NCBI GenBank assembly: GCA_964416315.1 | Contig: CAYQDR010000057.1 | Span: forward strand, 1 to 27,895 | Direction of reading: 5' to 3' | DNA from: CAYQDR01 sp964416315 | Lineage (GTDB): Bacteria > Methylomirabilota > Methylomirabilia > Rokubacteriales > DASRDR01 | DNA: 27,895 nt | In this document: in pieces, positions 8,415 to 16,045 of the stretch | How the letters are laid out: each line of letters begins with the position of its first letter | Position numbering within the stretch: the stretch's first letter is position 1 | The notes under the pieces: model-generated | The model's input: only the letters and a program-made list of their open reading frames with translations | Told to the model about the DNA's origin: nothing | Databases searched by the model: none | Position numbers and translations under genes: made by a program

Positions 8415-9741
8415 GGGTGCCGCGGCCCGCCTCTGCGGTGGCGAGGCTCCGCTCGACGCGGCGCATGTCCGCGGCGACGACGGCCACGGCGGCCAGCGCG
8501 ATCACGCCGGCGAAGAACACGATGACCGGGAGCAGGAGCATCGCGGCCTGGAGCGAGCGGCGCCGGTCGGAGATGAGCCCGACGACCGCCGGGGAGACGG
8601 CGTCACCGCCCAGGTGGATCAGGAGGACGAAGATGGCGATGGCGGTCGCGCGGAGCGAGGGGTGGACGACGTTGTGGATCACCGCGTTCACGCTGCCGAC
8701 GTAGAGGACCAGGAAGAAGACGGCGAAGAACAGCGCGGGCACGAAAACGCCGGGACGGTCGTGCAGGAGGAACAGGAAGCCGCACGGCGCCGAGAGGATG
8801 AAGCCGCCCGCGATGGTCAGGAGGTGCCCCGCCGGGGTCCGGCGCGTGAGCGCGTCACCGATGAGCCCGCCCGCGACCACCCCGAGGAGCCCGGCCGCCG
8901 CAAAGACCGTCCCGTAGACGACCGCCGCCTCCCGGAGGCCGAACCCCTTGACGCGGAACAGGTAGGTGGGGAGCCATGCGGCGAACGCTCCGGTCGCGAA
9001 CGCGACCAGCGTCCCGACGGCGCAGACCATGAGGAACGTCGGCGTCCGGAGGAGGCCCAGAATGCCCCCGAGGAGGCCGGGGACCGCCGTGACGGCGGTC
9101 GGCGCGGGGGCCGCTGCGGTGAGCGGGCCGTCGGCCCCGGCCACGTCGTGCGCGCCGCGCGGGGGGTCGCCGAGGCGCCACGCGAGGAGGGCGAGCAGCA
9201 CGCTGGGCACGCCGACGAGGAGGAACGCCGCGCGCCAGCCGAAGCGCGCGCCCACCAGCCCCCCCACGGCGACCCCGATCGCGCCCCCGAGGGGGATCGC
9301 GGCGTTGAAGACCCCGTTGACGAACCCGCGGCGCGGCTTCGGGAACAGGTCCGAGACCATGGCGGTCGCCGTCGGGCCGTAGGAGGCCTCCCCGATGCCG
9401 ACCAGGGCGCGCGAGAGGAAGAGCTGGCCGTAGGAGCGGGCCAGGCCCGACAGCAGCGTCGCCGCGCCCCAGACGGCGACCCCGGCGGCGATGAGGCGGT
9501 TGCGCGCGGTGCGGTCACCCAGGATGCCCAGCGGGATCGAGGCCACCATGTAGACCATCATGAACGCCGAGCCGAGGGCCCCCAGGGCGGTGTCCGACAG
9601 GGCCAAGTCGTCCTGCACCAGCGGGAACACGCCGAAGATGATCTGACGGTCCACGTAGTTGAACAGGTTGATCGCGAACAGCACCCCGAGCGCGTACCGC
9701 GCATAGGAGGGGGAGAGGACGACGGGGCTCGGGCCGCTCAT
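8407..9741 (-). CDS. MFS transporter, spinster-like
   Basis: Inner-membrane major facilitator of about 444 residues with twelve hydrophobic segments. The opening, YALGVLFAINLFNYVDRQIIFGV, and the loop motif GILGDRTARNR are typical of the spinster-like branch, followed by RALVGIGEASYGPTATAMVSDLFPKPRRG. A Gly/Ala/Pro-rich loop near the middle separates the two six-helix halves. The substrate cannot be read from the sequence. ATG 9741 is preferred; GTG 9756 is in frame. The 3' end overlaps dciA by 8 bp. A long leader of about 170 nt, including a dispersed repeat, lies between the likely promoter and the start. Confidence 0.9.
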   Translation of the reverse strand: MSGPSPVVLSPSYARYALGVLFAINLFNYVDRQIIFGVFPLVQDDLALSDTALGALGSAFMMVYMVASIPLGILGDRTARNRLIAAGVAVWGAATLLSGLARSYGQLFLSRALVGIGEASYGPTATAMVSDLFPKPRRGFVNGVFNAAIPLGGAIGVAVGGLVGARFGWRAAFLLVGVPSVLLALLAWRLGDPPRGAHDVAGADGPLTAAAPAPTAVTAVPGLLGGILGLLRTPTFLMVCAVGTLVAFATGAFAAWLPTYLFRVKGFGLREAAVVYGTVFAAAGLLGVVAGGLIGDALTRRTPAGHLLTIAGGFILSAPCGFLFLLHDRPGVFVPALFFAVFFLVLYVGSVNAVIHNVVHPSLRATAIAIFVLLIHLGGDAVSPAVVGLISDRRRSLQAAMLLLPVIVFFAGVIALAAVAVVAADMRRVERSLATAEAGRGTHG

Positions 9742-9751
9742 CGAGCCCCCG

Positions 9752-9832
9752 CGCACCCCCGCCCGCTGTCGTCCAGATCGCCGGGACGGCTCGGGCCTGC
9801 GGCCCTCGCGACGTCCCGTCCCTCCGGCGGCC
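9752..9832 (-). repeat. Dispersed palindromic repeat, copy A
   Basis: Read on the minus strand, this begins with the 19-base core CCGCCGGAGGGACGGGACG, continues through a GGCCGCAGGCC-like centre and ends near CGTCCCGGCGATCTGGACGAC. It aligns with 14051-14126 with small indels. GGGACG and CGTCCC pair as a stem. Copy A lies in the leader of the MFS gene. Confidence 0.7.
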
Positions 9833-9918
9833 TCAGGGGGGGAGGGGAGCCGCCTGCCTCTCCGTCGCCGACGCGGGTGCGGGTTGACACAGGGTGTCTC
9901 ATCTGGATCGCGTTCGCT

Positions 9919-9948
9919 ATCGTAGCACGCGTGCGCAAACGCTCACAA
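9919..9948 (-). promoter_or_regulatory. Candidate promoter of the MFS-dciA run
   Basis: On the minus strand, TTGTGA (9948-9943) and TACGAT (9924-9919) are 18 bp apart, each matching the sigma-70 consensus at 4 of 6. The 18-bp spacer matches several other promoters in the window. It is 178 nt from the MFS start. An inverted repeat GACAC-AGG-GTGTC (9886-9898) just downstream might be an operator. Confidence 0.4.
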
Positions 9949-9973
9949 GCGCGGCGCCGCGCGGCGCGCGTGT

Positions 9974-10003
9974 TTGACGCTTGTGGACCCCGTGGCGTAG
10001 CAT
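9974..10003 (+). promoter_or_regulatory. Promoter of rlmD, probably leaderless
   Basis: TTGACG (9974-9979), an 18-bp spacer and TAGCAT (9998-10003) precede ATG 10014 by only 10 nt, so transcription would start at or within a few bases of the start codon. The same geometry is seen upstream of mrfA. Confidence 0.6.
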
Positions 10004-10013
10004 GCAGGGCGAG

Positions 10014-11390
10014 ATGGCCCACGCGCGCCGCGGCGACCTCCTGACGGTGGACGTGACCGACCTCGCGTTCGGGGGCGAGGGGGTCGCACGCGCGGGGGGA
10101 TACGTCGTCTTCGTCCCGGGCGGCGTGCCGGGGGACCGGCTCGACGTCCGACTCGCGCAGGTCCGGCCGCGCTTCGCGCGGGGGCGGATCGAGCGCGTCG
10201 TGGACCCCTCCGCGCACCGCACGGATCCGCCGTGTCCGTACTTCGGCCGCTGCGGCGGCTGCCGTCTCCAGCACGTGCGGTACGAGGTCCAGCTCGAGTT
10301 CAAGCAGCGCCAGGTGGCCGAGTGCCTGGCTCGCCTCGGCGGGCTGGGTCCCGCCGGGGAGATCCCGCTCGCCCCGATCATCGGCGCGCCGGAGCTCTAC
10401 GGGTACCGCAACAAGATGGAGTTCACGTTCGCCGAGGCCGACGGACAGGCGATCGTGGGGCTCCACGAGGCCGAACGTTACGACGCCATCCTCGACATCG
10501 AGCGGTGTCTCCTGCAATCCGACGCGCTCAACGCGGTGCTGGCGGAGGTCCGGGCGTTCGTCCGCGAGCGCGGCTGGCGGGTCTACCGGCAGGAGCCGGA
10601 GGACGGGCTGCTCCGGTTCCTGATGCTCCGGGAGGGGAAGGAGACCGGCGAGGTCATGGTGAACGTGGTCACCGCCTCGCCCGACGTCCCCACGGCGCGG
10701 GCCCTGGCCGAGCGGCTGCGGGCCCGGTGCCCGCAGGTCAGCTCCGTGGTCCTCAACGTCAACCCGAAGAAGGCGGCGGTCGCCGTGGGCGTCGAGGAGC
10801 ACCCGATCGCCGGGAGCGAGGTGATCCGCGAGCGGCTGGGCGGCCTCGACTTCTCCATCTCGGCGAACTCGTTCTTCCAGACCAACACGCGGCAGGCGGA
10901 GCGGCTCTTCGCGATCGTCGCCGAGTACGCGGCCCTCAGCGGGCGGGAGGTCGTCTTCGACCTCTACTCCGGGACCGGGGCGATCAGCCTGCTCCTCGCG
11001 CGGCAGGCGCGGGTCGTGTACGGGATCGAGCTCGTCGCGGCGGCGATCGAAGACGCGGCCCGGAACGCCCGGGCCAACGGGATCGTGAACTGCACCTTCC
11101 TCCCGGGGGAGGTCCGACACGTCCTCCCGGAGCTGGTCCGGAAGGGGATCCGGGCGGAGGTCGTGATCGCAGACCCACCGCGCGCGGGGTTTCACCCGAA
11201 GGCGCTCCGCGCCGTGCTGGCGCTCGTCCCCGCCCGGATCGTCTACGTCTCCTGCAACCCGGCCACGCTCGCGCGCGATCTCGCCACGCTCCGCGCGGGC
11301 GGGTACCGGATCACGGCCGTCCAGCCGCTCGACATGTTCCCGCACACCCCGCACATCGAGGTGGTCGCGCGCCTCGAACGCCCCGCCTGA
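10014..11390 (+). CDS. rlmD: 23S rRNA (uracil-C5)-methyltransferase, RlmD/TrmA family
   Basis: SAM-dependent m5U methyltransferase of 458 residues. An N-terminal TRAM domain (7-63; VDVTDLAFGGEGVAR) binds RNA. Cys74, 80, 83 and 165 (CPYFGRCGGC and IERC) form the expected [4Fe-4S] ligand set. The Rossmann domain has motif I FDLYSGTG (315-322), ADPPRAG (386-392) and the catalytic loop VSCNPATLARDL with Cys414. The cluster and TRAM domain point to RlmD/RlmCD-type 23S rRNA methylation rather than TrmA. ATG 10014 is favoured because a promoter -10 ends 10 nt before it; ATG 10002 and TTG 9981 are also in frame but lie inside the promoter. It stands alone, convergent with the tetR pseudogene. Confidence 0.92.
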   Translation: MAHARRGDLLTVDVTDLAFGGEGVARAGGYVVFVPGGVPGDRLDVRLAQVRPRFARGRIERVVDPSAHRTDPPCPYFGRCGGCRLQHVRYEVQLEFKQRQVAECLARLGGLGPAGEIPLAPIIGAPELYGYRNKMEFTFAEADGQAIVGLHEAERYDAILDIERCLLQSDALNAVLAEVRAFVRERGWRVYRQEPEDGLLRFLMLREGKETGEVMVNVVTASPDVPTARALAERLRARCPQVSSVVLNVNPKKAAVAVGVEEHPIAGSEVIRERLGGLDFSISANSFFQTNTRQAERLFAIVAEYAALSGREVVFDLYSGTGAISLLLARQARVVYGIELVAAAIEDAARNARANGIVNCTFLPGEVRHVLPELVRKGIRAEVVIADPPRAGFHPKALRAVLALVPARIVYVSCNPATLARDLATLRAGGYRITAVQPLDMFPHTPHIEVVARLERPA

Positions 11391-11438
11391 GCGCGGGCGA
11401 TCCCCGCCGGCTCGCGCGCACCGGCCCCCCGTAACCCG

Positions 11439-12140
11439 TCACGCCTGTCGGGCGTCGGGCGCCGCCGCGAGGCCGAGGAAGAGCGCCGTGGTGACGCTCT
11501 GCGCGAGCTCGTAGGCCTCGCGCGCCTCGAGCCGCAGGAGCTGGCCGTCGACCACAAGGGCCGACAGGCCGTGGATCGCCGACCAGGCCGCCAGCGCCAG
11601 ATCCCGCGGCTCCCCGGCCCGGACGTGCCCCGCCCGCTGGGACTCGGCGATCCCGTCCACGAGCAGCCCGAACGCCTCGGCCGCCGCCTCCTCCAGCGAC
11701 GGGTAGGGGGAGCGGTCCGCGAGCTCCCGGCCGAACATGACCCGGAAGTGGGAGGGGTGGCCGGTGGCGAAGCCGACGTAGGCGAGCCCGAGGGCCTGGA
11801 GCCGGCCGAGCGGATCGGCCGCGTGCGCCGCCGCCGCCCGGCGCATGCCGTCGGCCAGCGCCCGGAACCCCTCCTCGGCCACCCCGGCGAGGAGCGCGCG
11901 CTTGTCGGCGAAGTGCCGCTAGGGTGCCGCCTGGGAGACGCCCGCCCGCCGCGCCGCGGCGCGGAGCGTCAGCGGCTCGGCCCCCTCGCGCTCGACGAGC
12001 TCCCGGGCGGCGTCGAGCAGCGCCTGCCGGAGATTGCCGTGGTGGTAGCGCCGGGACGGCCGCACGGCGGTCCGGGCGGCAGCGGGGCGGCGCCGGGAGC
12101 GTCGCATCGTCCGGGGTCCTCCATCCGGGAGGGTAGCCAT
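11439..12140 (-). pseudogene. TetR/AcrR-family regulator broken by a nonsense codon
   Basis: Two open segments in one frame, 12140-11922 and 11918-11439, are separated only by TAG at 11921-11919. Together they would encode a normal 233-residue TetR repressor. The N-terminus has the DNA-binding domain (YHHGNLRQALLDAARELVEREG, then LTLRAAARRAGVSQAAP). The stop sits where the family has Tyr in the recognition-helix sequence (SxxxxYxHF), and the frame resumes at once with RHFADKRALLAGV and a full ligand/dimer domain (about 11439-11880). A single TAC or TAT to TAG change explains it. TAG is the normal stop of several intact neighbours, so recoding is unlikely. The downstream piece has an ATG at 11882 but no DNA-binding domain. 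Starts at 12140 or 12107 are possible. Confidence 0.85.
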
Positions 12141-12144
12141 TTCA

Positions 12145-12161
12145 TGTTGACGGAGTCAACA
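12145..12161. promoter_or_regulatory. TetR-type operator, site 1
   Basis: Perfect palindrome TGTTGAC-GGA-GTCAACA with 7-bp arms around a 3-bp centre, ending 5 bp before the tetR ATG at 12140. It belongs to an array with 23-bp spacing and is probably bound by the adjacent TetR protein (inference). Confidence 0.7.
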
Positions 12162-12166
12162 CCCTA

Positions 12167-12196
12167 ATGTTAACCGCGTCATCGACGTGATGTTTA
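12167..12196 (-). promoter_or_regulatory. Candidate tetR promoter with embedded half-palindromic site 2
   Basis: On the minus strand, TAAACA (12196-12191), an 18-bp spacer and TAACAT (12172-12167) form a plausible promoter. The -10 is covered by TGTTAAC-CGC-GTCATCG (12168-12184), whose left arm matches sites 1 and 3 and whose right arm is degenerate. Operators thus cover the -35, the -10 and the start region, the expected layout for autorepression. Confidence 0.45.
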
Positions 12197-12207
12197 CGTC
12201 GTAAACA
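12191..12207. promoter_or_regulatory. TetR-type operator, site 3
   Basis: Perfect palindrome TGTTTAC-GTC-GTAAACA, the same 7-3-7 architecture as site 1, beginning exactly 46 bp (2 x 23) from it. Confidence 0.7.
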
Positions 12208-12289
12208 CTGGGGCGGCCGACGCGCCGTGCCCGGCGGGCGCGGCGCCGCACCCGGCCGCCGCGCGCCCGGCCCTGGCCGCCTGACGCGC

Positions 12290-12325
12290 CGCGGGGCCGG
12301 GAGGCAAGGAGCCCCCGGCCCCGCG
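12290..12325 (-). terminator. Terminator-like hairpin after the peptide-binding protein gene
   Basis: A perfect 12-bp stem (CGCGGGGCCGGG and complement) with a 12-nt loop lies 26 nt past the TAG stop at 12352. No T-run follows on the minus strand, so termination is inferred from stem strength and position. The rest of 12208-12351 is GC-rich with no gene seen. Confidence 0.55.
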
Positions 12326-12351
12326 AGTCTACGGGGGGAGGACGGCGCGGC

Positions 12352-13905
12352 CTAGCACTTCTGGTCGGCGAGGCAGATCCAGGGGCCGACGAGCTGCTCC
12401 GAAGACAGCGCCTGGAACTTCACGCGCTTCGACACGCCGTAGATGTCCATCTGCTGGTAGAGCGGGATGGCCGGCGCGTCATCCAGGAAGATCGCGAGCG
12501 CCTTCGAGTAGAGGGCGAGCCGCGCCTTCGGGTCCACGGTCGTCGCCGCCTCGTCGAGGAGGGCGTCGAACTGCGGGTTGCTGTAGTTGGACAGGATCTT
12601 CCCCGTCCGGAAGAGCGGCACCAGCGTGCCGTCGGCGTCCCACGTCGTGTTCCCCCAGCCGATCAGCGAGAGCGGTCCGCCGCCGTGGACGTAGGTCATC
12701 TGGTTCAGGTAGGTGCCCCACTCGTGGGTTCGGACGGTGGTGCGGATCGAGGCCTTGGTGAGCTGCCCGGCGATCGCCTCGGCAACCTCCTTGTCCTTGA
12801 GGTACCGTCCGTCCGGGGAGTTCAGGACGAGGTCGACCCCGTTCGGATACCCCGCCTCGGCCAGGAGCTGCTTGGCCTTGGTGACGTCCTGCCGGTACGG
12901 CTGGAGCTTCGGGTCGAAGCCGAAGTGCTTGCTCGTGAGGACCGTGGCGACGCGGATTCCGTTGCCCTCGAGGACGCTCTTGATCACCTCGTCCACGTTC
13001 ACGGCGTAGTTGAGGGCCTGGCGGACCCGCTTGTCCTTCGTCGGCCCATCGAAGGGCCCGACGACCTTGTGCTCCTTGTCGTACTTGTGCGTGTACACCC
13101 AGAGGAAGAGCACGCGCACGCTCGGGGCCTTCGAGGTGTAGAGCTTCGGGTTGTCCTCCACCTGCTTGATGAGATGCGGCGGGACGTTCGTGACGATGTC
13201 CGCCTCGCCGGCCTGGAGCGCCGCGAGGCGCGTGGTGTGCTCGGGGATCGGCCGGAAGACGAGCGTCTTGACCTTCGGCGCGCCGCCCCACCACTGCTCG
13301 TTCGCCTCCATGGTGATGGCCTCGTCCTTCACCCACCGGACGAACTTGTAGGGGCCGGAGCCCACGGGGTTCTTCGCGAGGAGCGCGCCGTCCTTCTCCT
13401 TGAAGTACTTGGGCGGGACGATCGCCCCGCGCAGGGCGAGCTGGTTCTCGAGGGTCGGGAAGGGCTTCTTCGTCAGGACCCGGACCGTGTAGTTGTCGGG
13501 CGTCTCGATCCGGTCGATCAGGGTGAAGTTCGGCGCCTGCCGCATCTTCAGCTCGGGGTTGATGATGCGCTCGAGGCTGAGCTTCACCGCTTCGGCGTCC
13601 ACCTCCTCACCGTTGTGGAACTTCACGCCGCGCCGGATCTTGAACTCCCACGTGGTGGGATTCACGACCCGCCAGGACTCGGCGAGCCAGGGGATGATCT
13701 TGAGGTCCTTGTCGCGGAAGAGCAGGGTGTCGTAGAGGTTCAACAGGATGTTGTACGCGGGCGTCTCCTCGTGGTTGTGCGGGTCGAGCGTGGTCGGGTC
13801 CACGCCCTGCGCGATGACGACGCGCCCCGTGGGCTGGGCGCCCGCCGGCAGCGCGAGAGCCGCCACGAGGAGCGCGACGGCGGAGAGGGTCGCGATGCGT
13901 CGCAT
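12352..13905 (-). CDS. Peptide/nickel-type ABC transporter substrate-binding protein
   Basis: Periplasmic family 5 solute-binding protein, 517 residues, typical of DppA/OppA. A cleavable signal peptide (RRIATLSAVALLVAALALPAGA) is followed by the family pattern VDPTTLDPHNHEETPAYNI, LYDTLLF, LAESW and WEFKIRRGVKFHNGEEVDA. No lipobox is seen, so it is probably soluble in the periplasm. ATG 13905 has an ideal AAAGGAGG site 6 nt upstream. It is the last gene after two permeases; the 240-nt spacer between them carries strong secondary structure and a repeat copy, so it may have its own promoter or differential stability. The ligand (oligopeptide, dipeptide or other) cannot be told. No ATPase gene is adjacent. 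Confidence 0.93.
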   Translation of the reverse strand: MRRIATLSAVALLVAALALPAGAQPTGRVVIAQGVDPTTLDPHNHEETPAYNILLNLYDTLLFRDKDLKIIPWLAESWRVVNPTTWEFKIRRGVKFHNGEEVDAEAVKLSLERIINPELKMRQAPNFTLIDRIETPDNYTVRVLTKKPFPTLENQLALRGAIVPPKYFKEKDGALLAKNPVGSGPYKFVRWVKDEAITMEANEQWWGGAPKVKTLVFRPIPEHTTRLAALQAGEADIVTNVPPHLIKQVEDNPKLYTSKAPSVRVLFLWVYTHKYDKEHKVVGPFDGPTKDKRVRQALNYAVNVDEVIKSVLEGNGIRVATVLTSKHFGFDPKLQPYRQDVTKAKQLLAEAGYPNGVDLVLNSPDGRYLKDKEVAEAIAGQLTKASIRTTVRTHEWGTYLNQMTYVHGGGPLSLIGWGNTTWDADGTLVPLFRTGKILSNYSNPQFDALLDEAATTVDPKARLALYSKALAIFLDDAPAIPLYQQMDIYGVSKRVKFQALSSEQLVGPWICLADQKC

Positions 13906-14006
13906 GGGGGGCCTCCTTTCAGGGTTCACACCGTGAGCCGTGTACGCAACCGGCAGCGCGCCGACGCCGGGCCGAGAACCGAGCAGCCCTAGGACGCAGG
14001 GAGGAG

Positions 14007-14043
14007 GCCCGCCGAGGCGTATGCCGCATACGTTGAGGCGGGC
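14007..14043. repeat. Nested inverted repeats
   Basis: Outer arms GCCCGCC (14007-14013) and GGCGGGC (14037-14043) enclose an inner perfect hairpin CGTATG-CCG-CATACG (14018-14032). With repeat copy B next to it, most of the permease/binding-protein spacer is structured. Confidence 0.55.
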
Positions 14044-14050
14044 CGACGAC

Positions 14051-14126
14051 CCCGCCGGAGGGACGGGACGCCCGCGAGGCCGCAAGGCCGAGTGCGTCCC
14101 GGCGAGATGGACGACGCCGGGGTGCG
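14051..14126 (+). repeat. Dispersed palindromic repeat, copy B
   Basis: Begins with the same 19-base core as copy A (CCGCCGGAGGGACGGGACG), then CGCGAGGCCGCAAGGCCGAG and CGTCCCGGCGAGATGGACGAC-like sequence, ending CGGGGTGCG. It is opposite in orientation to copy A. Internally, GGGACG pairs with CGTCCC and GGCC-GCAA-GGCC forms an inner hairpin. Confidence 0.7.
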
Positions 14127-14145
14127 ACGGTTGTCGGCACGGCGG

Positions 14146-15057
14146 TCACACCTTGAGCCGTGGGTCGAAGGTATCACGAAGCCCGTCGCCGAGGAGGTTG
14201 ATGCCGAGGACGGTGAGGAGGATCGCCAGCCCGGGGAAGGTCGCGAGCCACCACGCCGTCGAGAGGTAGACGCGCCCGTCGGCGAGCATGCCGCCCCACG
14301 TGGGGGTCGGCGGCGGGACGCCGAGGCCGAGAAAGGAGAGCGCGGACTCCAGGATGATGACCCGCGCCATGTCCAGGGTGGCGATGACCAGCCACGGGGT
14401 GAAGGCGTTGGGGACGATGTGGCGGAGGATCACGCGCCGGTTCGCGCTTCCCATGGCGATGGCCGCCTGGACGAACTCCCGCTCCCGGAGCGAGAGCACC
14501 TCGCCGCGGACGATCCGCGCGTAGACCACCCAGCCCGAGATCCCCACCACGATGATGATGTTGCGGAGGTTCGGCCCGAGCACCCCGATGATGGCGATGG
14601 CCAGGAGGATGAACGGGAAGGCGAGCTGGATGTCCGCCAGGCGCATGAAGACGTCGTCCACGCGGCCCCCGAAGTATCCGGACACGAGCCCGATGACGAG
14701 CCCGAGAATGCCCGCGATGACGACGGCCGAGAAGGCGACGAGCAGGGCGATCCGGGAGCCGAAGAGGATCCGGGAGAGGATGTCCCGGCCGAGATGGTCC
14801 GTCCCGAGCAGGTGGACGCGGCCGCGCTCGTCGGTTCCGCCGGGCGGCTTGAGGCGCTGCGTGATCTCCTGCTCGAGCGGGTCGAAGGGCGCCAGGAGCG
14901 GGGCGAGGAAGGCGGCCCCGACGACCGCGACGAGGACGACGAGGCCGAAGAGCGCCGTGCGGCGGCGGATGAGGCGCCGCGTCAGGGCCCAGGTCTCGCT
15001 GTGCCACCACGCCGCGGTCCGCGGCAAACGAAGCGTCTCGACGCCGCTCGCGTCCAT
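14146..15057 (-). CDS. Peptide-type ABC transporter permease, DppC/OppC family
   Basis: Inner-membrane subunit of 303 residues. The first transmembrane segment follows RRLIRRRTALFG (about 33-60), then the DppC-specific region LLGTDHLGRDILSRILFGSR, and about five further membrane spans. The EAA loop that contacts the ATPase is visible as EFVQAAIAMGSANRRVILRH and what follows. ATG 15057 lies 3 nt after the upstream permease stop, so translation is coupled. It is the partner of the DppB-like gene upstream and of the binding protein downstream. Confidence 0.95.
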   Translation of the reverse strand: MDASGVETLRLPRTAAWWHSETWALTRRLIRRRTALFGLVVLVAVVGAAFLAPLLAPFDPLEQEITQRLKPPGGTDERGRVHLLGTDHLGRDILSRILFGSRIALLVAFSAVVIAGILGLVIGLVSGYFGGRVDDVFMRLADIQLAFPFILLAIAIIGVLGPNLRNIIIVVGISGWVVYARIVRGEVLSLREREFVQAAIAMGSANRRVILRHIVPNAFTPWLVIATLDMARVIILESALSFLGLGVPPPTPTWGGMLADGRVYLSTAWWLATFPGLAILLTVLGINLLGDGLRDTFDPRLKV

Positions 15058-15060
15058 CGC

Positions 15061-15978
15061 TCAGCGGATCCGGATGCGGGGGTCGAGGTAGGTGTACAGG
15101 ATGTCCACGATCAGGTTGACGAGGACGAAGATCGAGGCGAGGAGGAACACGGCGGCCTGGACGACCGGGTAGTCCCGGTTGTAGATCGCCTGGACCGAGA
15201 GCCGCCCGACGCCCGGCCAGGCGAAGATCGTTTCCGTGATCACGGCGCCCCCGAGGAGGGTTCCCAGCTCCAGCCCCACGATCGTCACGACCGGGATCGC
15301 CGCGTTCTTCAGGGCGTGCTTCCAGACCACCCGCGGCTCGCCGACGCCCTTGGCGCGGGCGGTGCGGACGTAGTCCTGGCCGAGCACCTCGAGCATGCCT
15401 GACCGGGTCAGCCGCATGATGCGCGCCGTGGTGAAGAAGCCGAGCGTCAGCGCCGGCAGGATCAGGTTCGCGACCCCGCCGCGCCCGGAGGAAGGCAGGA
15501 GCTGGAGGCCGACCGAGAAGATGAGGATCAGCATGATGCCGAGCCAGAACGTCGGCATCGCCTGCCCGACGAGGGCGACGACCGTGCTGACGTAGTCGAT
15601 GGCCGTGTTCCGGAAGGCGGCCGAGACGATTCCCGCGGGGATCGCCAGGGCCAGGGCGACCCCGAGGGCGACCGCCGTCAGCTCGATCGTGGCAGGCATG
15701 CGCTGCCAGACGAGCGCCAGCGCCGGCTCGTCGTGACGGAGAGAGTTCCCGAAGTTCCCCTGGACGGCGCCCTTGAGGAACCGCCAGTACTGGACGTAGA
15801 GCGGGTCGTCGAAGCCCATCGCGCGCCGGAAGCGCGCGATCTCCTCGGCCGTGGCGTCTGGGGGGAGCATGAGGAGCGTGGGATCCCCCGTGAGGTGCAG
15901 GATGACGAACACGACCGCGGAGATCCCCAGCAGGACGATGAGCGACTGGGCGAGCCGGCGAAGGAGGTACGTTCTCAC
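15061..15978 (-). CDS. Peptide-type ABC transporter permease, DppB/OppB family
   Basis: Inner-membrane subunit of 305 residues. It opens with RTYLLRRLAQSLIVLLGISA as the first membrane helix, followed by LTGDP and MGFDDPLYVQYWRFL, hallmarks of DppB. The EAA loop (DYVRTARAKGVGEPRVVWKH) and the C-terminal ITETIFAWPGVGRL...RDYPVVQ region are intact. The start is GTG 15978 because homology begins there. A TATCAT -10-like hexamer (16017-16012) lies upstream but no good -35 partner is seen. First gene of the importer operon. Confidence 0.95.
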   Translation of the reverse strand: MRTYLLRRLAQSLIVLLGISAVVFVILHLTGDPTLLMLPPDATAEEIARFRRAMGFDDPLYVQYWRFLKGAVQGNFGNSLRHDEPALALVWQRMPATIELTAVALGVALALAIPAGIVSAAFRNTAIDYVSTVVALVGQAMPTFWLGIMLILIFSVGLQLLPSSGRGGVANLILPALTLGFFTTARIMRLTRSGMLEVLGQDYVRTARAKGVGEPRVVWKHALKNAAIPVVTIVGLELGTLLGGAVITETIFAWPGVGRLSVQAIYNRDYPVVQAAVFLLASIFVLVNLIVDILYTYLDPRIRIR

Positions 15979-16045
15979 AGGCAGATCTGGCCCGGTGTGC
16001 GATGTGGAACGATGATACCCCGAGCCCTGGACCCGTGAAACCCCC

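Noticed and set aside
11439..11882. Downstream TetR piece as an independent 147-residue gene
   Set aside because: It lacks the DNA-binding domain, its ATG is internal to the normal family alignment, and it shares frame with the upstream piece.
11919..11921. TAG read as an amino acid
   Set aside because: TAG ends several intact genes here (TPR lipoprotein, peptide-binding protein, mrfB, groES), so a reassigned codon is not supported.
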